Origin: Roseivirga sp. UBA7431
GTDB taxonomy: Bacteria; Bacteroidota; Bacteroidia; Cytophagales; Cyclobacteriaceae
DNA: 5,580 nucleotides
NCBI GenBank assembly: GCA_002477595.1
Contig: DLQN01000105.1
Coordinates: 1-5,580 of the forward strand
Reading direction: 5' to 3'
The notes under the pieces: model-generated
Told to the model about the DNA's origin: nothing
Database searches by the model: none
The model's input: the letters and a program-made list of their open reading frames with translations, nothing else
Shown: one piece after another, positions 1 to 5,580 of the stretch
Numbering within the stretch: the first letter of the stretch is position 1
How the letters are laid out: each line of letters opens with the position of its first letter
Translations under genes and position numbers: made by a program

Positions 1-1208
1 GCATTGTATAGGGGCCCTGGTAATCCTTCTGTTACATTAAAACCTAATTCTTGGGTCAATTGAAATTTTGGCAGGGGGGCAGTGTAAAGGTTTGCGATGA
101 ATTTATCCTTGATGATTGTTGTGTCAAAATTCATGTTCACAAATCGGAACTGATCCATGTTCAGTAGCTGTCTTTGAGTATTCTCTATATCCGTATAGTT
201 GTATTTTTGACCGGGTTCAAACCTTAACCTTGCATCAAGCGATTTGGGAGAGTACTTGAACTTGCCATAGTTGTATTTCACACCAAAGTAGTTTCTAGTC
301 TCAGTGATCGGATCGTTTCCATTGGTGTTAATAATTATCGAATCTAGTTCAAATGACCTATGGGATTCTTGAGCAGCTGGTTTATTGATAATAGTAGCCA
401 CCCAGAGGTCTGTCTTTGTCGGGTCTTCAAGAATTTGAAATTCTATATATCCCTTGTTAAACCCGAAATAGCCATTTTCGATCAATAATAATTCAATACG
501 AGCCCTTTCCGCATCGAGCAAAGCCCTATCATAGAAAGCACCTTTTAGAAGGTATGACGCTGATTGGTTGGCTTCCAGAAGTGTAGTTAATTCTGAGTCA
601 CCAGTTCTGATAATTAAGCTATCGATAACATTCCGAGGTCCTGTCTCGATGAGATAGCGCAATGAAACTTTACGTTTCTTGATTGTTTTTTTGGTACTAA
701 CTTCTGCCTGTCTGAAACCTTTTGAATTGATGAGGAATGAATTGATTCGCTCTTTTATTCCTTGGACTGTAGAACTGTCATAAATCGCTAAAGGGCTACC
801 TGTTTTCATTCGAAAGTTTCCGTCTTTCAGTTTTTTTTCAAATCGGGCTACTTTTCTTTTCTTTTTAGCTTCTAGCTTCTTAGTCCTTTTTTCATCGCTA
901 GACTTCTGCTCAATTTTCTTGTCAATAGCTTCTATGAAGGCCCTTTTCTTACGGTTAATCTTTGTCGTATCGAAATTATCTTCACCGCGCTCATAGATTG
1001 CAGCACCTAATGGACCAATTAATGGGATCCTGGTGTTTGGCTTTAAGGGGATGAGTTGATTTACCTCGTTTTCAAGCTTACTATCCACACCTTCGATGCG
1101 TTGTTTATAAAGCCATTTTTCTCCATCTTCCAAATGCCTTGTACCTGAGCATGCAGAAAATAGATGCGCTAAAAACAAGAAGAGTATAAATCGAGTGGCT
1201 AACTTCAC
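1..1208 (-). CDS. tamL: TamL-type BamA/TamA-family outer-membrane assembly lipoprotein (partial, 3' end outside window)
   Basis: This is the N-terminal 402 residues of an Omp85-superfamily protein, read from a GTG at 1206-1208 and left open at the window edge. The first 20 residues form a lipoprotein signal peptide ending in the lipobox LFSAC, so Cys20 should be lipidated. The next residues, SGTRHLEDGEKWLY, match the typical start of Bacteroidota TamL. Residues ~84-130 are very lysine-rich and probably helical. Residues ~140-380 look like POTRA repeats; the last one contains the pattern RFEPGQKYNYTDIENTQRQL followed by DQFRFVNMNFD. The LYTAPLPKFQLTQELGFNVT stretch should lead into the 16-strand beta-barrel, which is not in the window. 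In this family TamL is thought to pair with TamB in moving or assembling envelope proteins or lipids. GTG is the only plausible start: an in-frame TAG lies about 20 bases upstream with no ATG in between, and GTG gives a complete signal peptide. The gene is divergent from the methyltransferase gene. Confidence 0.9.
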   Translation of the reverse strand, partial: MKLATRFILFLFLAHLFSACSGTRHLEDGEKWLYKQRIEGVDSKLENEVNQLIPLKPNTRIPLIGPLGAAIYERGEDNFDTTKINRKKRAFIEAIDKKIEQKSSDEKRTKKLEAKKKRKVARFEKKLKDGNFRMKTGSPLAIYDSSTVQGIKERINSFLINSKGFRQAEVSTKKTIKKRKVSLRYLIETGPRNVIDSLIIRTGDSELTTLLEANQSASYLLKGAFYDRALLDAERARIELLLIENGYFGFNKGYIEFQILEDPTKTDLWVATIINKPAAQESHRSFELDSIIINTNGNDPITETRNYFGVKYNYGKFKYSPKSLDARLRFEPGQKYNYTDIENTQRQLLNMDQFRFVNMNFDTTIIKDKFIANLYTAPLPKFQLTQELGFNVTEGLPGPLYN

Positions 1209-1222
1209 GAATATTTCAGAAT

Positions 1223-1960
1223 ATGCTTTCTAAACGACTAAGTAAGTACTTTAAATCTCTGCAATTAAAGAAATATAGACTTCAAGAGCGAAAGTTTTTG
1301 GTTGAAGGTGCCAAAGGGGTTTTGGAGGTCTTACAATCTGATTTTGCAGTCGACTATTTATTGGGTACTTCAGATTTTCTTAAGGAACTGGAAACGGGGC
1401 TAAAATCCTCAGTAAATGAGCTGATAGAATGTAAGCCAGTGGACTTGGAGTCGGTTGGCACTTTCAAATCTAATAACGCTGCGATTGCCATTGTACAAAT
1501 GCCCGAAGTCAATTCAGTTAATATACCTAAAGGTGAGTTAAGCTTGGCTTTGGATGATGTGAAGGACCCTGGAAACCTAGGGACTATCATCAGAATCGCA
1601 GATTGGTATGGCGTTAAGAACATCTTCTGTAGTTTAGAAACTGCAGATGTATTTAACCCCAAAGTGATTAACTCAACTATGGGTTCATTCACGAGAGTGA
1701 AAGTTCATTACACTGATCTTTATGATTTGATAAAAGCTTCTGATTTACCTATTTACGGAGCATTACTTAGTGGTAAGTCCGTTCGTGACGAAAACTTGAT
1801 ACCAGAAGGTGTTTTGCTAATGGGGAGCGAATCTCAGGGTATAAGTGATAGGTTATTACCGCTTGTAACTAAACCAGTTTTTATTCCTGGTAGAGGTGGA
1901 GCGGAGTCTCTCAATGTGGGTGTTGCAACAGCTGTGATGCTAGATAATTTCTTTCGCTAG
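1223..1960 (+). CDS. TrmH/SpoU-family RNA 2'-O-methyltransferase
   Basis: The 245-residue product is a SPOUT-class methyltransferase that should transfer a methyl group from S-adenosylmethionine to a ribose 2'-OH in tRNA or rRNA. The N-terminal ~100 residues resemble the L30e-like SpoU substrate-binding domain, with the typical RKFLVEGAKGVLEVL stretch at 23-37. The knotted catalytic domain carries all three SpoU motifs: motif 1 at 115-130 (DPGNLGTIIRIADWYG, with Asn118 and the catalytic-type Arg124), motif 2 around 146-158 (NPKVINSTMGSFTR) and motif 3 at 201-231 (GSESQG, then IPGRGGAESLN). Nothing essential is missing, and the length is normal. ATG at 1223 is the first start after an in-frame TAA and gives a family-like N-terminus. 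The exact target (tRNA position 18 or 23S rRNA) cannot be told from sequence, so no symbol is given. Its promoter must lie inside the divergent tamL coding region. Its stop is shared with the convergent transporter gene. Confidence 0.93.
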   Translation: MLSKRLSKYFKSLQLKKYRLQERKFLVEGAKGVLEVLQSDFAVDYLLGTSDFLKELETGLKSSVNELIECKPVDLESVGTFKSNNAAIAIVQMPEVNSVNIPKGELSLALDDVKDPGNLGTIIRIADWYGVKNIFCSLETADVFNPKVINSTMGSFTRVKVHYTDLYDLIKASDLPIYGALLSGKSVRDENLIPEGVLLMGSESQGISDRLLPLVTKPVFIPGRGGAESLNVGVATAVMLDNFFR

Positions 1961-2757
1961 AAAAGTGATTTATCACTCTCATCACTCGCTTCTTCCATTA
2001 AAATCTCAGCTGTTTCTTTACCCAAATATCGGTCAATGACATAATGGGCAACATAGAGCAAAGGAGTAAGTGTAATTGCAATTAAGAATTTATAGATATA
2101 ATTAGTCGTACCGACTGCCAGTACTTGGCTTAATGACCATCCACCAAGAAGGTAGAAGGCAACAATGAGTACCACAAAACTGTCGATTAGTTGCGAAATA
2201 AGTGTAGAGCCGGTTGCTCTAAGCCATATCTTATTCTTTCCAGTTAGCTTTCTCAATCGATGAAAGACATAAACATCCACGAATTGGCTTATAACGAAAG
2301 CTACTAATGAAGCAAAAATGATGTTTAGGCCCTGCGTTAATACTTGCTCAAAAGCATAGTTGATGTCAAAAGGAGCCCCATTGTCGTCAGTTCCAAAAAC
2401 ACTCAACCAAAAATCTGCTGGAGCTAATCTCATGGCTAGGTATATCGCAACGAAAGTGTAAGTGATCAATCCAACGGTTATGAAAGTGATCTTCCTAACA
2501 CCCTTTTTGCCAAAATATTCGTTGATGACATCTGTGGTAATGAAAACAACTGGCCAGAGGACTACACCGGCAGTAAGGTTAAATTGAAGTACAAAATCTC
2601 CAAACATGGGAATGTCCAGTGGGTCGTAACCTAAGGTCCGTTCTACTGAAAAAATCTTTCCGCCAATTAATTCTGCTATCAGGGCATTAGTAATGAAAAT
2701 ACCACTGAGGATAATGAAAAGATTGGTTTTCTTATTATCCAGTACAGACTTATCCAT
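1957..2757 (-). CDS. yhhQ: YhhQ/VUT-family queuosine precursor transporter
   Basis: This 266-residue membrane protein belongs to the YhhQ (former DUF165, vitamin-uptake-like) family. The Escherichia coli member imports the 7-deazaguanine precursors preQ0/preQ1 for queuosine at tRNA position 34. About six hydrophobic segments are visible, roughly at 12-33, 58-76, 89-111, 136-158, 186-206 and 211-240. Family signatures are NLTAGVVLWPVVFITTDVIN followed by EYFGKK (60-85), ISQFVDVYVFHRLRKLTGK (156-174) and WLRATGSTLISQLIDSF (178-194). The C-terminal tail, rich in Asp, Glu and Ser, should be soluble. ATG at 2755-2757 lies two bases after the ribonuclease Z stop, so this is most likely the last gene of the purC operon. 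It converges on, and overlaps by four bases, the methyltransferase gene. The family assignment is firm; substrate is inferred from characterised relatives, and other deazapurines are possible. Confidence 0.9.
   Translation of the reverse strand: MDKSVLDNKKTNLFIILSGIFITNALIAELIGGKIFSVERTLGYDPLDIPMFGDFVLQFNLTAGVVLWPVVFITTDVINEYFGKKGVRKITFITVGLITYTFVAIYLAMRLAPADFWLSVFGTDDNGAPFDINYAFEQVLTQGLNIIFASLVAFVISQFVDVYVFHRLRKLTGKNKIWLRATGSTLISQLIDSFVVLIVAFYLLGGWSLSQVLAVGTTNYIYKFLIAITLTPLLYVAHYVIDRYLGKETAEILMEEASDESDKSLF
1964..1977 (-). terminator. weak hairpin at the convergent gene ends
   Basis: AGTGA (1964-1968) pairs with TCACT (1973-1977) around a four-base loop. Read on the minus strand, the hairpin is followed by a run of four T (the first of which closes the stem), so it has the outline of a short intrinsic terminator. 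However, the stem is only five base pairs, with two G-C pairs, and it lies inside the last codons of the transporter gene. On the plus strand it sits just after the methyltransferase stop but lacks a T-tract. It could contribute to ending either transcript, but the structure is weak and may be chance. Confidence 0.25.
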
Positions 2758-2759
2758 GC

Positions 2760-3677
2760 TTAGTCTTCTAAAATGAATTCTTCTCCCTCTATGGCAAGGT
2801 CAGCATTTTCAAACACAGTTCTAGCTTCATCACGGATAGGTTCTAACTCCCTGTATCTAACCGAGAAGTGCCCCAGAATTAGCTTTCCAACTTCAGCCTT
2901 TTTAGCAATTGTTGCAGCCTCTTTTGCAGTACTATGATATGTGATACTCGCCCTTTCCGCATGCTCATCCATGAAAGTCGATTCATGGTAGAGCAAATCA
3001 ACGTCCTTAATCAATGGGATTATAGACTCATCATATTTCGTGTCAGAGCAAAAGGCATAAGTAAATGACCTTCTAGCAGGTAAGGTTAACGCTGCATTCT
3101 TATAGAGTAGGTTTCCTTCTTCATCTAGGATGTCTTCACCATGTTTTAGGCGAATGATATTCTTGACGGAAAAGTCTGCTGGAAGTGTGTCCTTCTTTAT
3201 TCTACGGTTCTTTTTCTTTTCAGCAAAGAGGTAGCCGCTACATGGAACCCGATGATTTAGGGGGATACTGTATACTTTCACAAAATCGTCCTCATGTACC
3301 ACTTTGTGTATTGTTGTGTCTACTTCTACAAAATTGATTTCGTAGTTAAATACGGTTTCAGAGTACTTCAGCTGCATGGTAATGATCTCTGAGAGCCCCT
3401 TGGGACCATAGAGGTTTAACTTCTCTTTTCTACCCATTAAGTGCATGGTAGAAAGAAGTCCCATTAAGCCAAGATAGTGGTCACCGTGGAGGTGGGAGAT
3501 GAAAATGTTGTTGATCCGCTGCGCTCGAAGTTTATATCGCTTCAGCTGAAGCTGTGTTGCTTCACCGCAGTCCATCAAGTAATACTTCCCCTCAATACTG
3601 ATGAGTTGAGCGGTATGATGCCTGCGGTGAGCAGGTGCAGCAGAATTGGATCCTAATATTTTGACGCGTATACCCAA
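2760..3677 (-). CDS. rnz: Ribonuclease Z (tRNA 3'-processing endonuclease), short form
   Basis: The 305-residue protein is a metallo-beta-lactamase-fold endonuclease that removes 3' trailers from precursor tRNAs; the length fits the bacterial short form (ElaC/RNase Z). The two-zinc site is complete: SHLHGDH at 61-67, His142 in the LNHRVPCSGY stretch, Asp212 in CSDTKYD and His270 in LGHFSVRY. The short-form HEST motif is at 231-234, with a second conserved His248 in YHST. The segment ~150-195, with a basic cluster KKKNRRIKKD, fits the region carrying the tRNA-binding exosite. The start codon appears to be TTG at 3675-3677: no in-frame ATG lies upstream, the first internal Met is residue 35, and TTG places the conserved ILGSNSAAP strand at residues 7-15 as in relatives. 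An ATT one codon upstream is a less likely alternative. The gene starts 8 bp after the STAS gene and ends 2 bp before the transporter gene. Confidence 0.95.
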   Translation of the reverse strand: MGIRVKILGSNSAAPAHRRHHTAQLISIEGKYYLMDCGEATQLQLKRYKLRAQRINNIFISHLHGDHYLGLMGLLSTMHLMGRKEKLNLYGPKGLSEIITMQLKYSETVFNYEINFVEVDTTIHKVVHEDDFVKVYSIPLNHRVPCSGYLFAEKKKNRRIKKDTLPADFSVKNIIRLKHGEDILDEEGNLLYKNAALTLPARRSFTYAFCSDTKYDESIIPLIKDVDLLYHESTFMDEHAERASITYHSTAKEAATIAKKAEVGKLILGHFSVRYRELEPIRDEARTVFENADLAIEGEEFILED

Positions 3678-3685
3678 AATGGAGC

Positions 3686-4051
3686 TTACTCTTCTCCGTC
3701 TTCTGGGCTGTTGGCAAGGACTAAGTCTTTAGCCGCTTCGTCACTGGCCAAAATGGTCAATACATTGTTCAACTGAGAGATAGTCAATAATTTATCTACA
3801 AATGGCGTGATTTCAGAAAGAATGAACGCACCTCCATTTTCAGCATATGCCCTATTCCCTGTTAGCAATGCGCTAAGTCCAGATGAGTCTGCATATTTGG
3901 TAGTAGAAAGATTTAAAATCAGGTTTTGAGTGCCTTGTGCTTGCAGCGAAACAAGCTCAGATTTTAAGTCTGGTGATAATGTTGAGTCTAATTTCTCTTC
4001 CTCAAGTGTGAATACCGTGTATAGGTCTTGCTTATCTATGCTAAACTTCAT
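3686..4051 (-). CDS. Single-domain STAS protein (anti-sigma factor antagonist-like)
   Basis: The 121-residue product is a stand-alone STAS domain of the SpoIIAA/RsbV type. The key feature is YADSSGLSALL (residues 53-63). By alignment with SpoIIAA, where Ser58 directly follows Asp, Ser56 would be the phosphorylation site here. The preceding NLILNLST strand and the following GGAFILSEITPFVDKLLTIS stretch (73-92) fit the normal STAS strand-helix order. The C-terminal ~20 residues are acidic and end in PEDGEE. In characterised systems such a protein binds an anti-sigma kinase when dephosphorylated, but no RsbW/SpoIIAB-like kinase or PP2C phosphatase gene is in this window, so the partner and output are unknown. 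The gene lies 8 bp downstream of purC and 8 bp upstream of the ribonuclease Z start, which indicates co-transcription. An STAS gene beside rnz and purC is, from memory, a recurring arrangement in Bacteroidota. Confidence 0.88.
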   Translation of the reverse strand: MKFSIDKQDLYTVFTLEEEKLDSTLSPDLKSELVSLQAQGTQNLILNLSTTKYADSSGLSALLTGNRAYAENGGAFILSEITPFVDKLLTISQLNNVLTILASDEAAKDLVLANSPEDGEE

Positions 4052-4059
4052 AATGTCTT

Positions 4060-5004
4060 TTATCTATTCTGTAAGTAAGTACTAATATTCGTTTCAATCC
4101 TTTCAAGAGTATTTTGGTTCCCATCCTTATGGAAGGATTCGCCAGTTACTTTCTCGAACAGTTCAATATATCTTTCGGAGATAGAATTAACAACTTCGTC
4201 AGTCATTTCAGGAATTGCTTGTCCCTCTTTTCCTTGAAAGCCATTTTCAATCAACCATTGTCTCACAAATTCTTTTGAGAGTTGTTTTTGCTTCTCGCCA
4301 CTTTGTTGGCGTTCCTCGTATCCTTTTTTATAAAAGTAACGAGAAGAATCAGGCGTGTGGATCTCATCGATGAGAATAATTTCACCGTTCAGTTTACCAA
4401 ATTCATATTTAGTATCTACTAATATCAGCTCTTGTGTAGCGGCCATTTCTGTGCCCCTAGCAAACAATGCTTGAGTATAAGCTTCGAGCTGCTTGTACTC
4501 AGACTCTACAACTATCCCCTGAGCAAGAATATCTTCTCTTGAAATATCTTCATCGTGCCCCTCCATAGCTTTAGTGGTAGGCGTAATGATTGGGCTAGGA
4601 AGTCTGTCGTTTTCTTTGAGACCATCTGGTAATGCTACGCCACAAAGCATTCTTTTGCCTGCTTTATATTCTCTCCATGCGTGACCAGCTAGATAGCCTC
4701 TTATGACCATTTCTACTGCATACGGCTGGCACTTTAAACCAACACTGACATTCGGATCAGGACTTGAAGTAATCCAGTTAGGGACGATGTCACTAGTTGC
4801 TTTAAGGAATTTAGCTGCGATTTGGTTTAGTACTTGCCCCTTGAAAGGGATTGCCTTTGGAAGTACAACATCGAAAGCTGAAATACGATCAGAAGCAACC
4901 ATAACCAATAAGTCAGAGAAGTAGTAAATGTCTCTTACTTTACCTCTATAAAAATCTTGTTGATTTGGAAACCGAAAGTTCGTTTCCTTGATGCCTTCAA
5001 TCAT
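4060..5004 (-). CDS. purC: Phosphoribosylaminoimidazole-succinocarboxamide synthase (SAICAR synthetase)
   Basis: The 314-residue cytoplasmic enzyme joins CAIR and L-aspartate, using ATP, to make SAICAR in de novo purine synthesis. Recognisable elements are [11 protein letters not shown] (19-29, nucleotide-binding region), [12 protein letters not shown] (38-49), [20 protein letters not shown] (97-116) with the conserved Arg102, the [16 protein letters not shown] stretch (140-155), and the second SAICAR synthetase signature LVDTKYEFG (195-203) followed by [13 protein letters not shown] (212-224). It is longer than the ~240-residue Escherichia coli type; the extra C-terminal part (~235-314) is typical of the longer form common in Bacteroidota and yeast. 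The ATG at 5002-5004 gives a normal N-terminus. It is the first gene of the probable purC-STAS-rnz-yhhQ operon, and a promoter candidate lies directly upstream. No purine riboswitch fits in the 42 bp upstream gap. Confidence 0.96.
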   Translation of the reverse strand: MIEGIKETNFRFPNQQDFYRGKVRDIYYFSDLLVMVASDRISAFDVVLPKAIPFKGQVLNQIAAKFLKATSDIVPNWITSSPDPNVSVGLKCQPYAVEMVIRGYLAGHAWREYKAGKRMLCGVALPDGLKENDRLPSPIITPTTKAMEGHDEDISREDILAQGIVVESEYKQLEAYTQALFARGTEMAATQELILVDTKYEFGKLNGEIILIDEIHTPDSSRYFYKKGYEERQQSGEKQKQLSKEFVRQWLIENGFQGKEGQAIPEMTDEVVNSISERYIELFEKVTGESFHKDGNQNTLERIETNISTYLQNR

Positions 5005-5019
5005 TAGGTAAAAATAGTC

Positions 5020-5050
5020 AAAAATTAAATCAGGGAATGCAGGAAGTCAA
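5020..5050 (-). promoter_or_regulatory. candidate promoter of the purC operon
   Basis: On the minus strand, TTG (5050-5048) is followed after 20 bases by TAATTTTT (5027-5020). This fits the Bacteroidota primary-sigma pattern TTG-N~19-21-TAnnTTTG with one mismatch, the final G. Read the classical way, it is also TTGACT, a 17-base spacer, then TAATTT. Transcription would begin near 5012, giving a leader of only about 8-10 bases before the purC ATG. The -33 element overlaps the TGA stop of the upstream repeat-protein gene. AT-rich sequence makes chance matches easy, so this remains a prediction. Confidence 0.42.
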
Positions 5051-5580
5051 TTTTCTGAACTACTCATGAGCCTACCTCTAGAATAGTTTTCTGTCTTGAT
5101 AAGTTTCTCAGAAGTGTCGTAGTATTCCCAATTGCCTTGACGGACATCATAAAGGTGATTCCCCTTTACCTTTACCTTACCATTTTCATAATACTCGTAG
5201 TACCTACCTGACTTCTGCCCATCTAATAATTTAGTCTCAGTATGTTTCTTTTTGTTAGGGTAGTAGGTGATTTCAGCTCCAGTGTTCCTTCCAAATTTAT
5301 AGGGAATGGTCTTTTCAAGAACACCTTCTTCAGAAAATATTTTTACATCTCCATTTAGGACACCTTCTAAGTAGGGCGATTCTGCAGCTACTTGTCCGTT
5401 TTCATAGTATGTCTTCCACGTCTTATTTTCTCTGCCGCCAGTAAAGAATTGTTGAGTCTTGATTTGGCCGCTTTCATAATATTCTGTTAGCTGACCATCT
5501 TTGGCGATTTTTGTATAATTCTCTAACCACATGAGTTTTCCACTAGGGTAGTAGACGTAGTTCTCTCCAATTTTAGCTCC
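5047..5580 (-). CDS. MORN-2/YwqK-family repeat protein (partial, 5' end outside window)
   Basis: The reading frame runs open from the window edge to the TGA at 5047-5049, giving at least 177 residues. An ATG at 5530-5532 could be mistaken for the start, but the 16 codons before it have no stop and encode the core of another repeat unit (ENYVYYPSGKL), so the gene begins beyond the window. The visible protein is almost entirely tandem ~24-residue units of the pattern xxxYYxxGxxxxxxxYxxGxxxGx, the MORN-2 type found in proteins that databases call 'YwqK family antitoxin'. That name comes from one Bacillus gene; no toxin gene is seen next to this one, and I would not infer an antitoxin role. The repeats predict a long beta-hairpin ribbon, as in MORN proteins, whose functions include scaffolding and membrane contact. 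A signal peptide cannot be assessed. It lies 42 bp upstream of purC on the same strand. Confidence 0.85.
   Translation of the reverse strand, partial: GAKIGENYVYYPSGKLMWLENYTKIAKDGQLTEYYESGQIKTQQFFTGGRENKTWKTYYENGQVAAESPYLEGVLNGDVKIFSEEGVLEKTIPYKFGRNTGAEITYYPNKKKHTETKLLDGQKSGRYYEYYENGKVKVKGNHLYDVRQGNWEYYDTSEKLIKTENYSRGRLMSSSEN
5068..5562 (-). repeat. seven tandem ~24-residue MORN-2-like repeats (protein level)
   Basis: Within the partial repeat protein, units begin at NYVYYPSGK, LTEYYESGQ, WKTYYENGQ, VKIFSEEGV, EITYYPNKK, YYEYYENGK and NWEYYDTSE. Five are 24 residues, the sixth is 23 and the last is 22 before a short MSSSEN tail. The Tyr-Tyr pair and the Gly three residues later are the most constant positions; units 4, 5 and 7 are degenerate at one or both. 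The DNA of the units is well diverged, so this is an old protein repeat and not a recent tandem duplication. Confidence 0.85.

Larger units (their letters stand above)
1957..5004 (-). other. probable operon purC - STAS - rnz - yhhQ
   Basis: Four same-strand genes follow one another with gaps of 8, 8 and 2 bp and no room for terminators or dedicated promoters between them. This spacing strongly suggests one transcript. Internal promoters inside coding sequence cannot be excluded. The cluster ends at the stop codon shared with the convergent methyltransferase gene. Confidence 0.75.

Noticed and set aside
1139..1168. TTG-N19-TAGATGCG on the plus strand as promoter of the methyltransferase gene
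   Set aside because: The spacing is right, but the -7 element matches only four of six informative positions and lies in tamL coding sequence; chance is as likely.
1239..1250. 12-bp sequence TAAGTAAGTACT, repeated exactly at 4072-4083
   Set aside because: Both copies are within coding sequence of unrelated genes (sense in the methyltransferase, antisense in purC). The sequence is simple, and I see no flanking similarity or other copies.
1354..1692. 112-codon open frame on the minus strand inside the methyltransferase gene
   Set aside because: It lies wholly antisense to a well-supported SpoU-family gene, and its translation shows no recognisable domain.
3539..3552. Perfect 14-bp palindrome GCTTCAGCTGAAGC
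   Set aside because: It falls in the ribonuclease Z coding sequence for TQLQLKR and is explained by the alternating Gln/Leu codons; there is no partner site or regulatory context.
4703..4924. 73-codon open frame on the plus strand inside purC
   Set aside because: It is antisense to conserved purC motifs and its translation resembles no family I know.
5047..5580. Toxin-antitoxin module suggested by the 'YwqK family antitoxin' name
   Set aside because: No toxin-like gene is adjacent within the window, and long MORN-2 repeat proteins are common in Bacteroidota without toxins. The name alone is not evidence.

Overview
This window looks like core chromosome of a Bacteroidota bacterium, most likely of the Cytophagales type. 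The phylum call rests on three things. There is a TamL-type lipoprotein form of the BamA/TamA outer-membrane family, the PurC is the long form (~310 residues) usual in this phylum, and the start codons lack recognisable Shine-Dalgarno sequences. The order is only an impression from overall protein similarity. The base composition is moderately AT-rich, and the region is almost entirely coding, with no gene-free stretch longer than about 45 bases. I see no mobile element, tRNA, rRNA, CRISPR array or sign of horizontal transfer.

Layout, left to right. The 5' two-fifths or so of tamL lies on the minus strand (1-1208): a lipoprotein signal, a lysine-rich segment and the POTRA-like region, with the beta-barrel cut off by the window edge. 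Only 14 bp from its GTG start, a TrmH/SpoU-family RNA 2'-O-methyltransferase starts on the plus strand (1223-1960). That gene converges on the last gene of a minus-strand cluster, and the two share a single CTAG palindrome as stop codon on both strands. The cluster reads, in transcription order, purC (5004-4060), a single-domain STAS protein (4051-3686), ribonuclease Z (3677-2760, apparently with a TTG start) and a YhhQ/VUT-family queuosine-precursor transporter (2757-1957). The gaps are 8, 8 and 2 bp, so this is very probably one operon. A promoter candidate of Bacteroidota type lies just upstream of purC and overlaps the stop codon of the preceding gene. That gene (5580-5047, 5' end outside the window) encodes at least seven ~24-residue MORN-2/YwqK-type repeats.

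Functionally, purC makes a purine-pathway intermediate, RNase Z trims tRNA 3' ends, the YhhQ-like protein supplies the precursor of the tRNA nucleoside queuosine, and the convergent TrmH-family enzyme methylates tRNA or rRNA. The region therefore leans towards purine and tRNA metabolism, with an orphan STAS protein of unknown role in the middle. I found no convincing undescribed system. The most useful observations are gene-structure details: a TTG start, a shared stop, divergent starts 14 bp apart and a repeat protein that extends past its apparent ATG.
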